DNA of 57,508 nucleotides from Ignavibacteria bacterium. GTDB taxonomy: Bacteria; Bacteroidota; Ignavibacteria; Tepidaquicellales; Tepidaquicellaceae. How positions within the stretch are numbered: position 1 is the stretch's first letter; every line of letters begins with the position of its first letter. The stretch is taken from assembly GCA_026417495.1 (NCBI GenBank), contig JAOADD010000025.1, positions 1-57,508 on the forward strand, written 5' to 3'. The notes under the pieces were generated by a model that was not told the DNA's origin, ran no database searches, and saw only the letters and a program-made list of their open reading frames with translations. Positions 27,996 to 38,479 of the stretch are shown piece by piece. Position numbers and translations under genes: made by a program.

Positions 27996-28924
27996 ATTAT
28001 TAATTCTGCTGCTCGTAATTTTGCACTTCTTGATTTACGGTTAGTCCTGATTTCATTTAGAGAAGGAACAATTGGCTTTTTAGTTAATATTTTTAACAAT
28101 TTATATTGCATCCCATCACAGAAAACTTTTTTCATTGAGTTTTCTTTAAAAAAATTTTTTACAATTCTATCTTCAAGTGAGTGATAAGATATTACTACGA
28201 TTCTACCACCATTTATTAATAGAGTTAAAGAATCACGCAGCACTTTTTTAAGATTATCTAATTCACTATTAACATATATTCTTAATGCTTGAAAAACTTT
28301 AGCAAGAAAATTTTCCTTTATATTGTTACCAAAACCTTTTTTAAGAATCTCAATGAAATCAAAAGTTGTATTTACATTTTTACTTTTACGAGATTTAATT
28401 ATTAGATTTGTCAATTTTTTATAATTCTTTATTTCTCCATACTCTTTAAAAATAAATTCAAGCTCTTTCTTCCCAAATTTGTTAATTAAATCTCTTGCTT
28501 TTAATTTTTGCGTCTTGTCAACTCGCATATCTAATTCTGTATCCCTCATAAAACTAAAACCATCCTCATTTTCCAACTGATAACTTGAAAGTCCAAGGTC
28601 AAGCAATATTCCGGTTACATGATTTATTTTTATTTTTAATAACAGTTCCTTCAAGTTACTAAAATTCCCTTTTAAAAATTCAGCTTTAATCAAGCATTCT
28701 TTAAATCTTTTCTGAGAATAGTAGATGGCATTTTCATCTCTATCAACACATATAAGTTTTCCACTTGGTAATATCCTTTTTGCAATTTCCAACGAATGTC
28801 CTCCTCCTCCAACTGTACAATCAACAATTATATGATTTTCAATAGATGGATTAATTATATATTCAATTACTTCATTTAAAAGAACGGGTATATGATAGTT
28901 ATTTACCAATAGATTATAATTCAT
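27986..28924 (-). CDS. rsmH: 16S rRNA m4C1402 methyltransferase RsmH
   Basis: Methylates N4 of C1402 in the 16S rRNA decoding centre with S-adenosylmethionine. 312 residues; YHIPVLLNEVIEYI near the N-terminus, SAM-binding VDCTVGGGGHS at 34-44, GILLDLGLSSYQL and the FSFMRDTELDMR segment, and the C-terminal ISYHSLEDRIVKNFF are all family hallmarks. It overlaps mraZ by 11 bases at its start and ftsL by 10 at its end, as is usual in dcw clusters. Confidence 0.97.
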   Translation of the reverse strand: MNYNLLVNNYHIPVLLNEVIEYIINPSIENHIIVDCTVGGGGHSLEIAKRILPSGKLICVDRDENAIYYSQKRFKECLIKAEFLKGNFSNLKELLLKIKINHVTGILLDLGLSSYQLENEDGFSFMRDTELDMRVDKTQKLKARDLINKFGKKELEFIFKEYGEIKNYKKLTNLIIKSRKSKNVNTTFDFIEILKKGFGNNIKENFLAKVFQALRIYVNSELDNLKKVLRDSLTLLINGGRIVVISYHSLEDRIVKNFFKENSMKKVFCDGMQYKLLKILTKKPIVPSLNEIRTNRKSRSAKLRAAELIICK

Positions 28925-29363
28925 TTAATTCATCTGATAATAACTTTGCAACTTCTTCGTAACTTAATTCTTGTTTTTTATCATACTCTGCTTTAATCTC
29001 AGGATTCCATATCTCCAATTTATCAATTAAACCAATTATAAGTACTTCATTCTTTATATTAGCATATTGAATTAAATGTGAAGGTATCAAGATTCTGTTC
29101 TGAGAATCTATTTCACATTCCTCAGCATACATTAGAAATTGTCTTAAGAAAAATCTTTTCTTTGGGTCAAAGATATTTAACTTCATTAATTTTTTCTCTA
29201 AAGTTTCCCAAACATCTTGTGGATAAACCAATAGACATGTATCTAATCCCCGTGTTATTTTCAATTTGTTATTTGATGAAGGGCTAATATTTTTCCGGAA
29301 TTTTGATGGGAATACTATTCGTGATTTTGCATCTAATAGACAAATCGAATGACCCTGAAACAT
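28914..29363 (-). CDS. mraZ: Transcriptional regulator MraZ
   Basis: DNA-binding regulator of the dcw cluster, made of two AbrB-like swapped-hairpin units: SICLLDAKSRIVFPSKFRK (about 6-24) and ECEIDSQNRILIPSHL (about 83-98). 149 residues, normal length. MraZ proteins form ring oligomers that bind direct repeats upstream of their own gene. Three such repeats lie at 29430-29457, just behind a strong promoter, so autoregulation is likely. It is the first gene of the cluster. Confidence 0.95.
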   Translation of the reverse strand: MFQGHSICLLDAKSRIVFPSKFRKNISPSSNNKLKITRGLDTCLLVYPQDVWETLEKKLMKLNIFDPKKRFFLRQFLMYAEECEIDSQNRILIPSHLIQYANIKNEVLIIGLIDKLEIWNPEIKAEYDKKQELSYEEVAKLLSDELNEL

Positions 29364-29429
29364 AACTATAAATTTAAATTATGAAAAATTATGATTTTTA
29401 CCAAGCAATACATAATACACCTATTTAAA

Positions 29430-29457
29430 CCACTTTGCTCCACTTAACTCCACTTTA
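29430..29457 (-). promoter_or_regulatory. Triple MraZ-binding repeat (operator)
   Basis: On the minus strand three copies of AAGTGG follow one another at exact 10-bp spacing (AAAGTGGAGT, TAAGTGGAGC, AAAGTGG). AAAGTGG-type and TGGG-type repeats spaced 10 bp are the known MraZ operators. They start about three bases after the -7 box of the mraZ promoter and span the expected transcription start, a position suited to repression. Confidence 0.85.
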
Positions 29458-29460
29458 TTA

Positions 29461-29490
29461 CAAATATAATTATATTTTTGAAAAAGTCAA
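29461..29490 (-). promoter_or_regulatory. mraZ (dcw cluster) promoter, Bacteroidota type
   Basis: On the minus strand TTG (29490-29488) is followed by exactly 19 bases and then TATATTTG (29468-29461). This matches the Bacteroidota housekeeping promoter TTG-N19-TAnnTTTG at every defined base. It lies about 100 bp upstream of the mraZ start codon and downstream of the rpoC terminator. Confidence 0.85.
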
Positions 29491-29590
29491 AACAAAAATT
29501 AATCTTTTTTTGAAAATTTTTACCCCCTTAAAATTGATGTATTTATTGAAATTAATGAGTAATATTACCCTCTATATAATAAATAAAAAA

Positions 29591-29607
29591 GCCGCTTTTA
29601 ACGCGGC
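29591..29607 (-). terminator. rpoC terminator
   Basis: GCCGC at 29591-29595 pairs with GCGGC at 29603-29607. A-runs on one side and T-runs on the other extend the stem and provide a T-tract on either strand. It lies 30 bp after the rpoC stop codon and closes the ribosomal/RNA polymerase transcript before the mraZ promoter. Confidence 0.9.
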
Positions 29608-29637
29608 TTTTTTTTTAAGTAAAAATATAATCAGAAG

Positions 29638-32600
29638 CTATTTTTTCTTTGATTTTGCTCTCTTTTTCTTTTCTATTTTAGTTTCTTCTTCTTTAAATTC
29701 ATCTATTTCCTTTTCTTCTTCTGATTCTGTAACAGTTTCCTCCTCTGGTTTAAATAAAGCATCTTTTTTAAATACAAGTAAATCTTTATACTTCCTGAGC
29801 CCTGTACCAGCGGGTATTAATTGTCCTATTATTACATTTTCCTTTAATCCGTATAGATAATCAACCTTCCCTTTAATTGCGGCATCAGCAAGAACTCGAG
29901 TTGTTTCTTGGAATGATGCAGCTGAAAGGAAACTATCTGTAGTTAGAGAAGTTTGTGTAATTCCAAGCATAATTGGATCTGCTGTTGCTGGTCGTGGGTC
30001 TCTTGTTTTTATTTGTGCCTTGTTCTTCTTTTTTAATTCAGCATTAATTTCTTTTACTTGCTTTCTTGTTAATAACTGAAATAGCCTTACTTTATCTGAA
30101 TCTCCTTTATCTATTACTACAAGCATTCCTTTTAACTTTTCGTTTTCCTCTGCAAACACATTTTTATTTATTATATCTCCTTCAAGTAATCTTGTATCAC
30201 CCGGATCAGTAACTTTAACCTTCTGGAACATTTGTCTTACAATAATCTCTATATGTTTGTCATTAATTTTAACACCTTGCATTCTATACACTTCCTGAAT
30301 TTCATTCAATAGATACTCTTGTACAGCCGAGACACCTTTAATTTTTAATATATCAACAGGGTCTAATGCTCCACCTGTAAGTGGTTCACCTGCTTCTACC
30401 TTATCACCATCTCTAACAAGTATATGTTTCCCAATAGGAATTTTGTAAGTGAATTCCTTTGATTTATCGGGAGACGTAACAGTAATTTCCCTAAATCCAC
30501 GAGAAATTTTCCCAATCTTTACTTTACCATCAATCTCAGCAATCCTAGCAGGGTCAGAAGGTCTTCTAGCTTCAAACAATTCCGTTACTCTCGGTAATCC
30601 TCCTGTAATATCTCGGGTTTTTCCAGATTCTCTCGGAATCTTTACCATTACAGTTCCTGCTTTTACTGCATGGCCATCATCAACTAATAAGTTTGCTTTT
30701 GCTGGAATTAAGTATGTACTTAAAACCTCACCCGAAGAATCTGTAATTGCAATTGTTGGGCTCTTTGTTTTATCTTTACTTTCTATCACAGTTTTTTGAT
30801 AGTGACCCGTCTGTTCATCTTTAATTAATTCAAATTGTTTCCCTTCAACTAAGTCAACATATTTTATATATCCATCATTTTCTGCTACTATTACTTCATT
30901 ATAAGGATCCCATTCATATAATATTGCATTCTTTGGAACTTTTTCACCATTCTTAACTTTCAATGTAGCACCATATGGTACAGAGTATCTAGCAATTACC
31001 TCTTTCTGTTCATCAAGAATAGCAATTTTTCCATTCCTACTCAAAGACACGAGTGTTTTACCCGCAGTAACACCTTTATACTCAACAATTCTCATATTTT
31101 CAAACTTCACTTTACCTTCAAACTTAGTTGTAATCTGTGATTGGGTAATAATTCTACTCGCAGTACCACCAATATGGAATGTTCTTAAAGTTAACTGAGT
31201 TCCTGGTTCTCCAATAGACTGTGCAGCGATAATTCCAACTGCTTCACCAATTTCCACCATTTTACCTGTCGCAAGATTTCTTCCATAACATTTTGCACAC
31301 ACACCTCTTCTACTTTCACAAGTAAGTACTGAACGAATTTCAACAGCAGTAATTGGAGATTCTGCAATCAGTGCGGCTTTTTCTTCTGTGATTTCTTCAC
31401 CAGCTTTTGCAATAACCTTTTTCGTTAGTGGATCAATAACATCAGTAACAGTTACTCTACCAAGGATTCTTTCTTCAAGACTTTCTTTTACTTCTTCACC
31501 TTCTTTTAAAGCTTCTGTAAGTACACCTCTAATCGTTCCACAGTCTTCCTCATTAATAATCACATCTTGAGCAACATCTACTAATCTTCTTGTTAGGTAT
31601 CCTGCGTCAGCAGTTTTTAATGCAGTATCTGCTAACCCTTTTCTTGCACCGTGAGTAGAAATAAAATACTCAAGAATTGATAATCCCTCTTTGAAGTTTG
31701 CAATAATTGGGTTCTCAATAATTTCTCCAGCTTGTCCTGTTAGAGATTTTTGCGGTTTCTGCATTAGTCCTCTCATTCCAGCTAACTGACTGACCTGATC
31801 AACAGAACCTCTTGCACCAGATTCGACCATCATATACAATGAATTAAATCCATCTTTTGATACCCTTAAATTTTCCATTAAATCATTCCTTACAACATCC
31901 CTAACATGAGTCCAAATATCGATAACCTTATTGTATCTTTCATTTTCTGAAATAAGTCCCTCGAGTTTAGCATTTTCAATTCTTTCAACTCTTTTTAATG
32001 CATCTTCAATAATCTTTTTCTTCGTTGATGGTACTTCTATATCATCAATATTAATTGAAAGTCCTCCTTCGGTTGCATAGCGGAATCCTAAATCTTTCAA
32101 TTTATCAAGGAATAATGCAGTTTTTTGATTTCCAACTTGTTTGTAAATTGTTCCAATTATTTCTATGAGTCTTCTTTTCTTCAGTGGTTCATTTATATAA
32201 TCAATTGGTTCATCAGATTCACTTGCTTCTGGCATTATAGAATTAAATACAATACCCTCAGGTATTATAGAATTAAAAATAATTCTTCCTGGAGTAGTTT
32301 CAATAATTTTATTCTTATATCTAACTTTTATATTTGCATGCATTCCAACGACACCACTTTCGTAAGCAAGCAATAACTCTTCCGGAGATGAAAACATTTT
32401 ACCCTCTCCTTTGTCCCCTCTCTTATCTTTAGTTAAATAATAAATTCCAAGAACAACTTCCTGATTCGGTACAATAATTGGATTACCGTTTTGCGGAGAT
32501 AAAATATTGTGAGAGGAGAGCATCATAATTGATGCTTCAAGTTGTGCTTCATATGAAAGTGGAACGTGAACCGCCATCTGGTCACCATCAAAGTCTGCAT

Positions 32601-33999
32601 TGAATGCAGTACAGACAAATGGATGTAATGTGATTGCTTTCCCTTCTATCAATACAGGTTGGAAAGCTTGTATACTCAATCTATGTAATGTTGGAGCTCT
32701 GTTTAATAATACAGGATGTCCGTCAATAACATTATCAAGAATATCCCATACCTCAGGTGCCCTTTTGTCTATCATCCGCTTTGCACTCTTTACAGTTTTC
32801 ACATAGTCTCTATCTATCAATCTTCTTATTATAAACGGTTTAAACAATTCAAGAGCCATATCTTTTGGTAATCCGCATTCGTGCAATTTTAATTCAGGAC
32901 CTACAACAATTACCGACCTTCCTGAATAATCAACTCTTTTACCAAGTAAATTTTGACGGAATCTTCCTTGTTTTCCTTTTAATATATCTGATAAAGATTT
33001 TAGAGCTCTGTTCTCTGCTTTTACTGCTGTAACTCTTCTTGAATTATCAAGTAATGCATCAACTGCTTCCTGCAACATTCGCTTTTCATTTCTCAATATA
33101 ACCTCAGGTGCTTTAATATCCATTAATCTTTTCAATCGGTTATTACGAATAATTACTCTTCTGTATAAATCATTTAAATCACTCGTAGCAAATCTTCCAC
33201 CTTCAAGTGGTACTAAAGGTCTCAATTCTGGTGGGATTACAGGAATAACCTCAAGTACCATCCACTCAGGTTTGTTAACTTTAGCACCTTCGCGGGGTCT
33301 AAAAGCTTCTAAAATTCGCAATCTTTTTATTATTTCCTGCCTCTTAACTGCCGATTGTTCTTCAAGAATTGACTTTCTTAAATTTTCTATTTCCTCTTCA
33401 ATATTAACAGTTTTTAATAATTTCTGTACTGCTGCTCCTCCTTCATCAGCAACAAATTTATTCGGATTGGTATCTTCAAGCTCATCATTATTGCTTGGTA
33501 AAGAGTTTAAAATATCAAGATATTCCTCTTCACTTATAAGTTGCAATCTTTTATATTTTGTCTTTCCAGGATTAATAACAACATAGGTCTCATAATAAAT
33601 TATTTTTTCCAAATCTTTCGAAGATATTCCAAGAACACTGCCAATCTTTGAAGGTAAAGTTCTGAAATACCAAATGTGAGCAACAGGTACACAAAGAGAT
33701 ATATGTCCCATTCTTTCCCTTCTCACACTTTTCATATTTACTTCAACACCACATCTATCACAAATTATTGTCTTATACCTAATGCCTTTATATTTTCCAC
33801 AATGGCATTCCCAATCCTTAACTGGTCCGAAAATTTTCTCACAGAATAACCCATCTTTATCAGGTTTAAAAGTTCTGTAGTTTATAGTTTCAGGTTTGGT
33901 TACCTCACCTCTTGACTGAGCAACAATGGACTCAGTAGAAGCAAGATTAATAGTTACTCGCGTTATTCTTTTGGGTTTTTTAAAATCAGATTTATGCAT
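29638..33999 (-). CDS. rpoC: RNA polymerase beta' subunit
   Basis: Catalytic large subunit of RNA polymerase, 1453 residues. The N-terminal zinc ribbon has Cys65, Cys67, Cys80 and Cys83. The active-site metal loop NADFDGD is at 467-473 and NRAPTLHR at about 433-440. The bridge-helix/trigger-loop region ([15 protein letters not shown], then [20 protein letters not shown]) and the second zinc site ([16 protein letters not shown]) are intact. A short in-frame tandem duplication (two NSI-x-PE copies, 30-bp period) lies near 32231-32278. The C-terminus is a charged Glu/Lys tail (about 1420-1453) that is probably disordered. It follows rpoB by 30 bp. Confidence 0.98.
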   Translation of the reverse strand: MHKSDFKKPKRITRVTINLASTESIVAQSRGEVTKPETINYRTFKPDKDGLFCEKIFGPVKDWECHCGKYKGIRYKTIICDRCGVEVNMKSVRRERMGHISLCVPVAHIWYFRTLPSKIGSVLGISSKDLEKIIYYETYVVINPGKTKYKRLQLISEEEYLDILNSLPSNNDELEDTNPNKFVADEGGAAVQKLLKTVNIEEEIENLRKSILEEQSAVKRQEIIKRLRILEAFRPREGAKVNKPEWMVLEVIPVIPPELRPLVPLEGGRFATSDLNDLYRRVIIRNNRLKRLMDIKAPEVILRNEKRMLQEAVDALLDNSRRVTAVKAENRALKSLSDILKGKQGRFRQNLLGKRVDYSGRSVIVVGPELKLHECGLPKDMALELFKPFIIRRLIDRDYVKTVKSAKRMIDKRAPEVWDILDNVIDGHPVLLNRAPTLHRLSIQAFQPVLIEGKAITLHPFVCTAFNADFDGDQMAVHVPLSYEAQLEASIMMLSSHNILSPQNGNPIIVPNQEVVLGIYYLTKDKRGDKGEGKMFSSPEELLLAYESGVVGMHANIKVRYKNKIIETTPGRIIFNSIIPEGIVFNSIMPEASESDEPIDYINEPLKKRRLIEIIGTIYKQVGNQKTALFLDKLKDLGFRYATEGGLSINIDDIEVPSTKKKIIEDALKRVERIENAKLEGLISENERYNKVIDIWTHVRDVVRNDLMENLRVSKDGFNSLYMMVESGARGSVDQVSQLAGMRGLMQKPQKSLTGQAGEIIENPIIANFKEGLSILEYFISTHGARKGLADTALKTADAGYLTRRLVDVAQDVIINEEDCGTIRGVLTEALKEGEEVKESLEERILGRVTVTDVIDPLTKKVIAKAGEEITEEKAALIAESPITAVEIRSVLTCESRRGVCAKCYGRNLATGKMVEIGEAVGIIAAQSIGEPGTQLTLRTFHIGGTASRIITQSQITTKFEGKVKFENMRIVEYKGVTAGKTLVSLSRNGKIAILDEQKEVIARYSVPYGATLKVKNGEKVPKNAILYEWDPYNEVIVAENDGYIKYVDLVEGKQFELIKDEQTGHYQKTVIESKDKTKSPTIAITDSSGEVLSTYLIPAKANLLVDDGHAVKAGTVMVKIPRESGKTRDITGGLPRVTELFEARRPSDPARIAEIDGKVKIGKISRGFREITVTSPDKSKEFTYKIPIGKHILVRDGDKVEAGEPLTGGALDPVDILKIKGVSAVQEYLLNEIQEVYRMQGVKINDKHIEIIVRQMFQKVKVTDPGDTRLLEGDIINKNVFAEENEKLKGMLVVIDKGDSDKVRLFQLLTRKQVKEINAELKKKNKAQIKTRDPRPATADPIMLGITQTSLTTDSFLSAASFQETTRVLADAAIKGKVDYLYGLKENVIIGQLIPAGTGLRKYKDLLVFKKDALFKPEEETVTESEEEKEIDEFKEEETKIEKKKRAKSKKK
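32231..32278 (-). repeat. In-frame 30-bp tandem duplication within rpoC
   Basis: On the plus strand GGCATTATAGAATTAAA (32231-32247) recurs as GGTATTATAGAATTAAA (32261-32277), a 30-bp period with one mismatch in 17. In the protein this gives IFNSIIPEG followed by VFNSIMPEA; other RpoC sequences generally have a single copy of this segment (GRxxFNxxxPEG). The reading frame is preserved. Confidence 0.75.
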
Positions 34000-34029
34000 A
34001 AAAATATTAATTATTATTTTTAAAATTTA

Positions 34030-37000
34030 TTATTCAATATTAATATCAAGGCACAAACCTTGTAGTTCTTTCATAAGGACATTAAATGCTTCAGGTATTG
34101 ACGGTTCTTGAATATTATCACCCTTAATAATTGCTTCATACGCTTTACTTCTACCTTGTACATCATCACTTTTTATTGTTAGCATTTCTTGTAATGTATA
34201 TGCTGCACCATAACCTTGCAAAGCCCAGCACTCCATCTCTCCGAATCTCTGTCCACCAAATTGTGCTTTACCACCAAGTGGCTGTTGAGTTATGAGAGAG
34301 TATGGACCAATAGACCTCGCATGAATTTTATCATCTACAAGGTGAGATAATTTCATCATATAAATATAACCCACAGTAACTTTCTGATGGAATTTCATTC
34401 CTGTCATACCATCATATAAGTCAATTCTTGAATGCTCTGGTAAACCAGCTTTTTTGAGAGCTTCCTCAATTTCCTCAGTTGTTGCACCATCAAATATAGG
34501 TGTTGCAAATTTAACACCGAGTTTCTTTCCAACCCATCCAAGAGCAGTTTCATATAGTTGTCCTAAATTCATTCTTGATGGAACTCCAAGTGGGTTTAAA
34601 ACGATATCAACTGGTGTCCCATCAGGTAAAAATGGCATATCTTCCACAGGAACGATTTTAGCAACAACACCTTTATTTCCATGCCTACCAGCCATTTTAT
34701 CACCTACAGATAATTTTCTCTTTTTGGCAACATAAACCTTAGCAAGTTTTACAACACCTGTAGGCAATTCATCACCCAATGCGACTTTGACTTTTAGTCT
34801 TTTATATCTTTCTTCAATCTCTATTTGTTTGTATGAATAACTTTTATAAATATCTAGCAATAATGTATTTGCCCTCTTACTTTCTGTCCAATCTTTTTCA
34901 TAATCAAGATTCTTAAAATCTATACCATTTTCGTATAAGTTTAAAAAAGTCTCTCTTTTGAAAACCACACCATTTTTAATAATTACATTACCCTTCAAGT
35001 CCTTTACTCCAACTGATTTTTTACCTTCTAAAAGAATACCAAGTTTTTCAGCAAATTTAATATTAAGTTCTTTAATATCTCTTTTCCTTTCAGCTTCTAA
35101 TTTATCAATTTTCTTCTTTTCATCTTTTTTACTTTCCATATCACGAGTCTTGCGAGAGAAAAGTTTAGTATTTACTACTATTCCTTTCAATCCTGGAGGA
35201 GCTTTAAATGAAGCATCTTTCACATCACCAGCTTTATCACCAAAAATTGCCCTCAAAAGTTTCTCTTCAGGTGATGGTTCAGTTTCCCCTTTTGGAGTTA
35301 CTTTTCCTATTAATATATCACCTTCTTTCACTTCTGCACCTACTCTAATTATTCCATTTTCATCAAGGTCTTTGGTAGCTTCTTCACTCACATTAGGAAT
35401 TTCACGGGTTAACTCTTCTTCTCCCCTTTTAGTATCACGGACTTCAAGGGAAAACTCTTCAATGTGAACAGAAGTAAAAATATCTTTATGAACTAATCTT
35501 TCACTAATTACAATAGCATCCTCAAAGTTGTATCCACGCCAGGGCATAAATGCAACAAGAATATTTCTACCAAGTGCTAATTCACCATTTTGAGTAGAAG
35601 AACCATCAGCAAGAATATCACCCTTTTTAACTTTGTCTCCTTCTTTAACAACAGGTCTTTGATTTATTGATGTATCTTGATTAGTTCTTAAAAACTTAAC
35701 TAAATTATATTCCACTACTTTTTTATCATCAAAACTTACTAATGCCTCTTCTGAATCTTCACGAATATTATATCTAACAACAATTTTATCAGCAGATGCA
35801 TATTCTACAACACCATCAGCTTCTGCAACTATCATAGAACGAGAATCCCTAGCAACTATTTCTTCAAAACCCGTACCCACAATAGGTGCTTCTGGTCTTA
35901 GAAGTGGTACTGCTTGCCTTTGCATATTGCTACCCATAAGTGCCCTGTTAGCATCATCATGTTCTAAGAAGGGAATTAATGAAGCTGCTGCACTAACAAT
36001 TTGATTTGTAGCAACATCTATATAATCTATTTCATTTGGTTTGAAGAATGGGAAATCCCCTCTATATCTTGCTTTTATTCTTTGGTTTATGAAATATCCT
36101 TTTTCGTCTATTGGTTCATTAGCTTGTGCAATCCTAAATTCGTCTTCTTTATCAGCAGATAGATATTCAATTTTATCCGTAACTCTTCCATTTTCAACCT
36201 TCCTGTAAGGAGTTTCTATAAATCCCAATTCATTTATCCTTGAATGTATACATAATGAAGAAATAAGTCCAATATTTGGGCCTTCAGGAGTTTCTATTGG
36301 ACACAATCTGCCATAGTGAGTATAGTGCACATCTCGCACTTCAAAACCAGCTCTCTCTCTTGACAATCCACCTGGACCCAATGCACTAATTCTTCTCTTA
36401 TGTGTCATTTCAGCAAGTGGATTGGTTTGATCCATAAACTGGGAAAGCTGACTTGTACCGAAAAATGAAGATAATGCACTTGTTATTGGACGTGCACTTA
36501 TCAATCTTGAAGGAGTAAGACTGTCTTCATCATGAATACTCATTTTCTCTTTTACAGTTCTAATCATTCTTGTTAAACCTAATGCATATTGTTGCGAAAG
36601 TTGTTCACAGACTGTTCTCACTCTTCTATTACCAAGATGGTCAATATCATCAACTTCCATCTTACCATCAATCAAATCCTTAATAGATTTAATAATTGCT
36701 ACAATATCTTCAAGTGTGAGAATCTTTATATTCTCATCAATTTTAAGGTTTAACTTCTTATTTATTTTATATCTACCTACTTCACTTAAATCATATTTCT
36801 TGGGATTGAAAAATTGTTTTTCTATATATGACTTTGCACTTTCTCCTTCACTTTCTGCAAGAAGTGAAAGTGTTTTATCCTTTTTCTTATCAGTTGTTTC
36901 AGTTGTTTTTTCAGTTTCATACTCATCATTGTCAGCAATAATAGTATTAAATATTACCTTTTCTCCATCGGTTGCTTCTGCTTTTAAAAGGTAAAGTGAT

Positions 37001-37863
37001 TTAATTTTTGAGTTTAGAATTGTGATTAAATGTTCACTCGTCAGAGCAGAACCTTCTGCTATACCAAGATCATCTCCTGTTTCTTTATCAATAACATTTT
37101 CAGCAACTATTCTATTCTCAAAATCTGAATAATTTCTTTCGTTAATGTGGACATTTTCTACAAGATCGAAAAGTTCAAGCATTTTAATTTTATCATTAAA
37201 TCCTAATGCCCTAAGAAGAGTCGAGAAATAAAATTTCTTTTTTCTATCTATATAAGCATATAATAAACCATTAATATCAGTAGAGAATTCAACCCAAGAA
37301 CCTTTAAATGGAATAACTCTAGCAGAATAAAGTTGAGTACCATTTGCATGGGTGGATTCCGAAAAAACAACACCCGGTGACCTGTGCAATTGACTTACAA
37401 TAACTCTTTCAGCACCATTAATTATAAAACTACCTCTTGGTGTCATATAAGGTAAGTGTCCTAAATAAACATCCTGCTCAATTTGATAATTCCATTCCTT
37501 TGCAGTAGGGCTTGGCCTAGTAGACAATCTTAATTTTGCTTTAACTGGAACAGAATATGTTAAACCTTGCTCCTGACACTCAATTATAGTTGCAGGTGGC
37601 TTCTCTATATGATATTCGATGAATTCAAGGATTGCAGTTTCTCTGGAATCTGTGACAGGGAAGCATTCTTCAAATACTCGTTGTAATCCTATTGATTTTC
37701 TCTTACTAATCGGTACATCTTCCTGTAGAAAATCTTTGAATGATTGAATCTGAACATCTAATAAATCAGGAGCATCTTTAGTAATTTGTGCTTTTGAAAA
37801 GGTTAGTCTTTTGTTTTTCGAATTTAGGTAGGGTAAACCTAAAATGTTATCATTAACATTCAT
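34030..37863 (-). CDS. rpoB: RNA polymerase beta subunit
   Basis: Catalytic large subunit of RNA polymerase, 1277 residues. The rifampicin-pocket region is present (SSFFGTSQLSQFMDQTNPLAE, then HKRRISALGPGGLSRERAG, with the Ser and His positions of sensitive enzymes), as are ETPEGPNIGLI, GRNILVAFMPWRGYNFEDAI and GDKMAGRHGNKGV. Two lineage-type insertions are seen: an acidic, Thr/Lys/Glu-rich stretch near 310-345 and a long helical Lys/Glu-rich segment about 925-1030 between the SRKTRD and VALGDELPTG motifs. The C-terminal clamp (GQRFGEMECWALQGYGAAYTL) is complete. A strong hairpin precedes it after rplL. Confidence 0.98.
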   Translation of the reverse strand: MNVNDNILGLPYLNSKNKRLTFSKAQITKDAPDLLDVQIQSFKDFLQEDVPISKRKSIGLQRVFEECFPVTDSRETAILEFIEYHIEKPPATIIECQEQGLTYSVPVKAKLRLSTRPSPTAKEWNYQIEQDVYLGHLPYMTPRGSFIINGAERVIVSQLHRSPGVVFSESTHANGTQLYSARVIPFKGSWVEFSTDINGLLYAYIDRKKKFYFSTLLRALGFNDKIKMLELFDLVENVHINERNYSDFENRIVAENVIDKETGDDLGIAEGSALTSEHLITILNSKIKSLYLLKAEATDGEKVIFNTIIADNDEYETEKTTETTDKKKDKTLSLLAESEGESAKSYIEKQFFNPKKYDLSEVGRYKINKKLNLKIDENIKILTLEDIVAIIKSIKDLIDGKMEVDDIDHLGNRRVRTVCEQLSQQYALGLTRMIRTVKEKMSIHDEDSLTPSRLISARPITSALSSFFGTSQLSQFMDQTNPLAEMTHKRRISALGPGGLSRERAGFEVRDVHYTHYGRLCPIETPEGPNIGLISSLCIHSRINELGFIETPYRKVENGRVTDKIEYLSADKEDEFRIAQANEPIDEKGYFINQRIKARYRGDFPFFKPNEIDYIDVATNQIVSAAASLIPFLEHDDANRALMGSNMQRQAVPLLRPEAPIVGTGFEEIVARDSRSMIVAEADGVVEYASADKIVVRYNIREDSEEALVSFDDKKVVEYNLVKFLRTNQDTSINQRPVVKEGDKVKKGDILADGSSTQNGELALGRNILVAFMPWRGYNFEDAIVISERLVHKDIFTSVHIEEFSLEVRDTKRGEEELTREIPNVSEEATKDLDENGIIRVGAEVKEGDILIGKVTPKGETEPSPEEKLLRAIFGDKAGDVKDASFKAPPGLKGIVVNTKLFSRKTRDMESKKDEKKKIDKLEAERKRDIKELNIKFAEKLGILLEGKKSVGVKDLKGNVIIKNGVVFKRETFLNLYENGIDFKNLDYEKDWTESKRANTLLLDIYKSYSYKQIEIEERYKRLKVKVALGDELPTGVVKLAKVYVAKKRKLSVGDKMAGRHGNKGVVAKIVPVEDMPFLPDGTPVDIVLNPLGVPSRMNLGQLYETALGWVGKKLGVKFATPIFDGATTEEIEEALKKAGLPEHSRIDLYDGMTGMKFHQKVTVGYIYMMKLSHLVDDKIHARSIGPYSLITQQPLGGKAQFGGQRFGEMECWALQGYGAAYTLQEMLTIKSDDVQGRSKAYEAIIKGDNIQEPSIPEAFNVLMKELQGLCLDINIE

Positions 37864-38031
37864 AAATGTAAAAAATATTTTATTTTTGTTTGATTTTTAC
37901 TCAAATATTAAGTGAAAAACTTTTGATATGAAAATAAAACTTAATAAAGGAATAGAAACTCTCACCACTTATTAAATTTCTGCTATTGTTAATTTTTAAG
38001 GAATTAATTTTTTCTCAATTTTAAAATTTTT

Positions 38032-38060
38032 GAGGGTTTGGGTTTGATTCCCAAACCCTC
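38032..38060 (-). terminator. Strong hairpin between rplL and rpoB (attenuator candidate)
   Basis: GAGGGTTTGGG at 38032-38042 pairs perfectly with CCCAAACCCTC at 38050-38060 (11 bp, 7-base loop). It begins 12 bp after the rplL stop codon. On the minus strand the following sequence is CAAAAATTTTAAA, without an immediate T-run, so termination is probably partial. An attenuator or processing hairpin at this site is known from other rplL-rpoB operons and lowers polymerase relative to ribosomal protein output. Confidence 0.7.
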
Positions 38061-38071
38061 TTATAGAAATA

Positions 38072-38446
38072 TTATTTAATTTCTACTTTCGCACCAGCAG
38101 CTTCCAATTCAGCTTTTAATTTTTCCGCTTCAGCTTTAGGGATGTTTTCTTTTACTGCTTTAGGAGCACTTTCAACGAGTGCTTTAGATTCAGTTAATCC
38201 TAACCCAGTTGCATTCTTTACAACTTTAATAACATTAATCTTATTAGCACCAATTTCTTGAAGTATAACAGAGAATTCTGTTTTTTCTTCTTGTGGTTCT
38301 GCAGCGCCAGTGGGTGCTGCACCAGCAACTACCATTGGAGCAGCAGCTGTTACACCAAATTTTTCTTCTAGTGCTTTTTTTAATTCAGCTGCTTCTACTA
38401 GTGTTAAGTTTGAAATCTTTTCTAATAATTCTTGTACAACTGACAT
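38072..38446 (-). CDS. rplL: Ribosomal protein L7/L12
   Basis: Stalk protein of the 50S subunit that recruits translation factors. 124 residues: N-terminal dimerisation helices (1-35), an Ala/Pro/Gly hinge (about 36-55), and the C-terminal domain with [23 protein letters not shown]-type strand and helix and the [13 protein letters not shown] segment. It lies 33 bp after rplJ. Confidence 0.98.
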   Translation of the reverse strand: MSVVQELLEKISNLTLVEAAELKKALEEKFGVTAAAPMVVAGAAPTGAAEPQEEKTEFSVILQEIGANKINVIKVVKNATGLGLTESKALVESAPKAVKENIPKAEAEKLKAELEAAGAKVEIK

Positions 38447-38479
38447 TTTATACCTTCCTGTTTTTAATTTTCAAAAATA

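Noticed and set aside
34958-35467. 169-codon plus-strand open frame opposite rpoB
   Set aside because: Antisense shadow of rpoB; Ser/Phe/Pro-rich with no recognisable motif.
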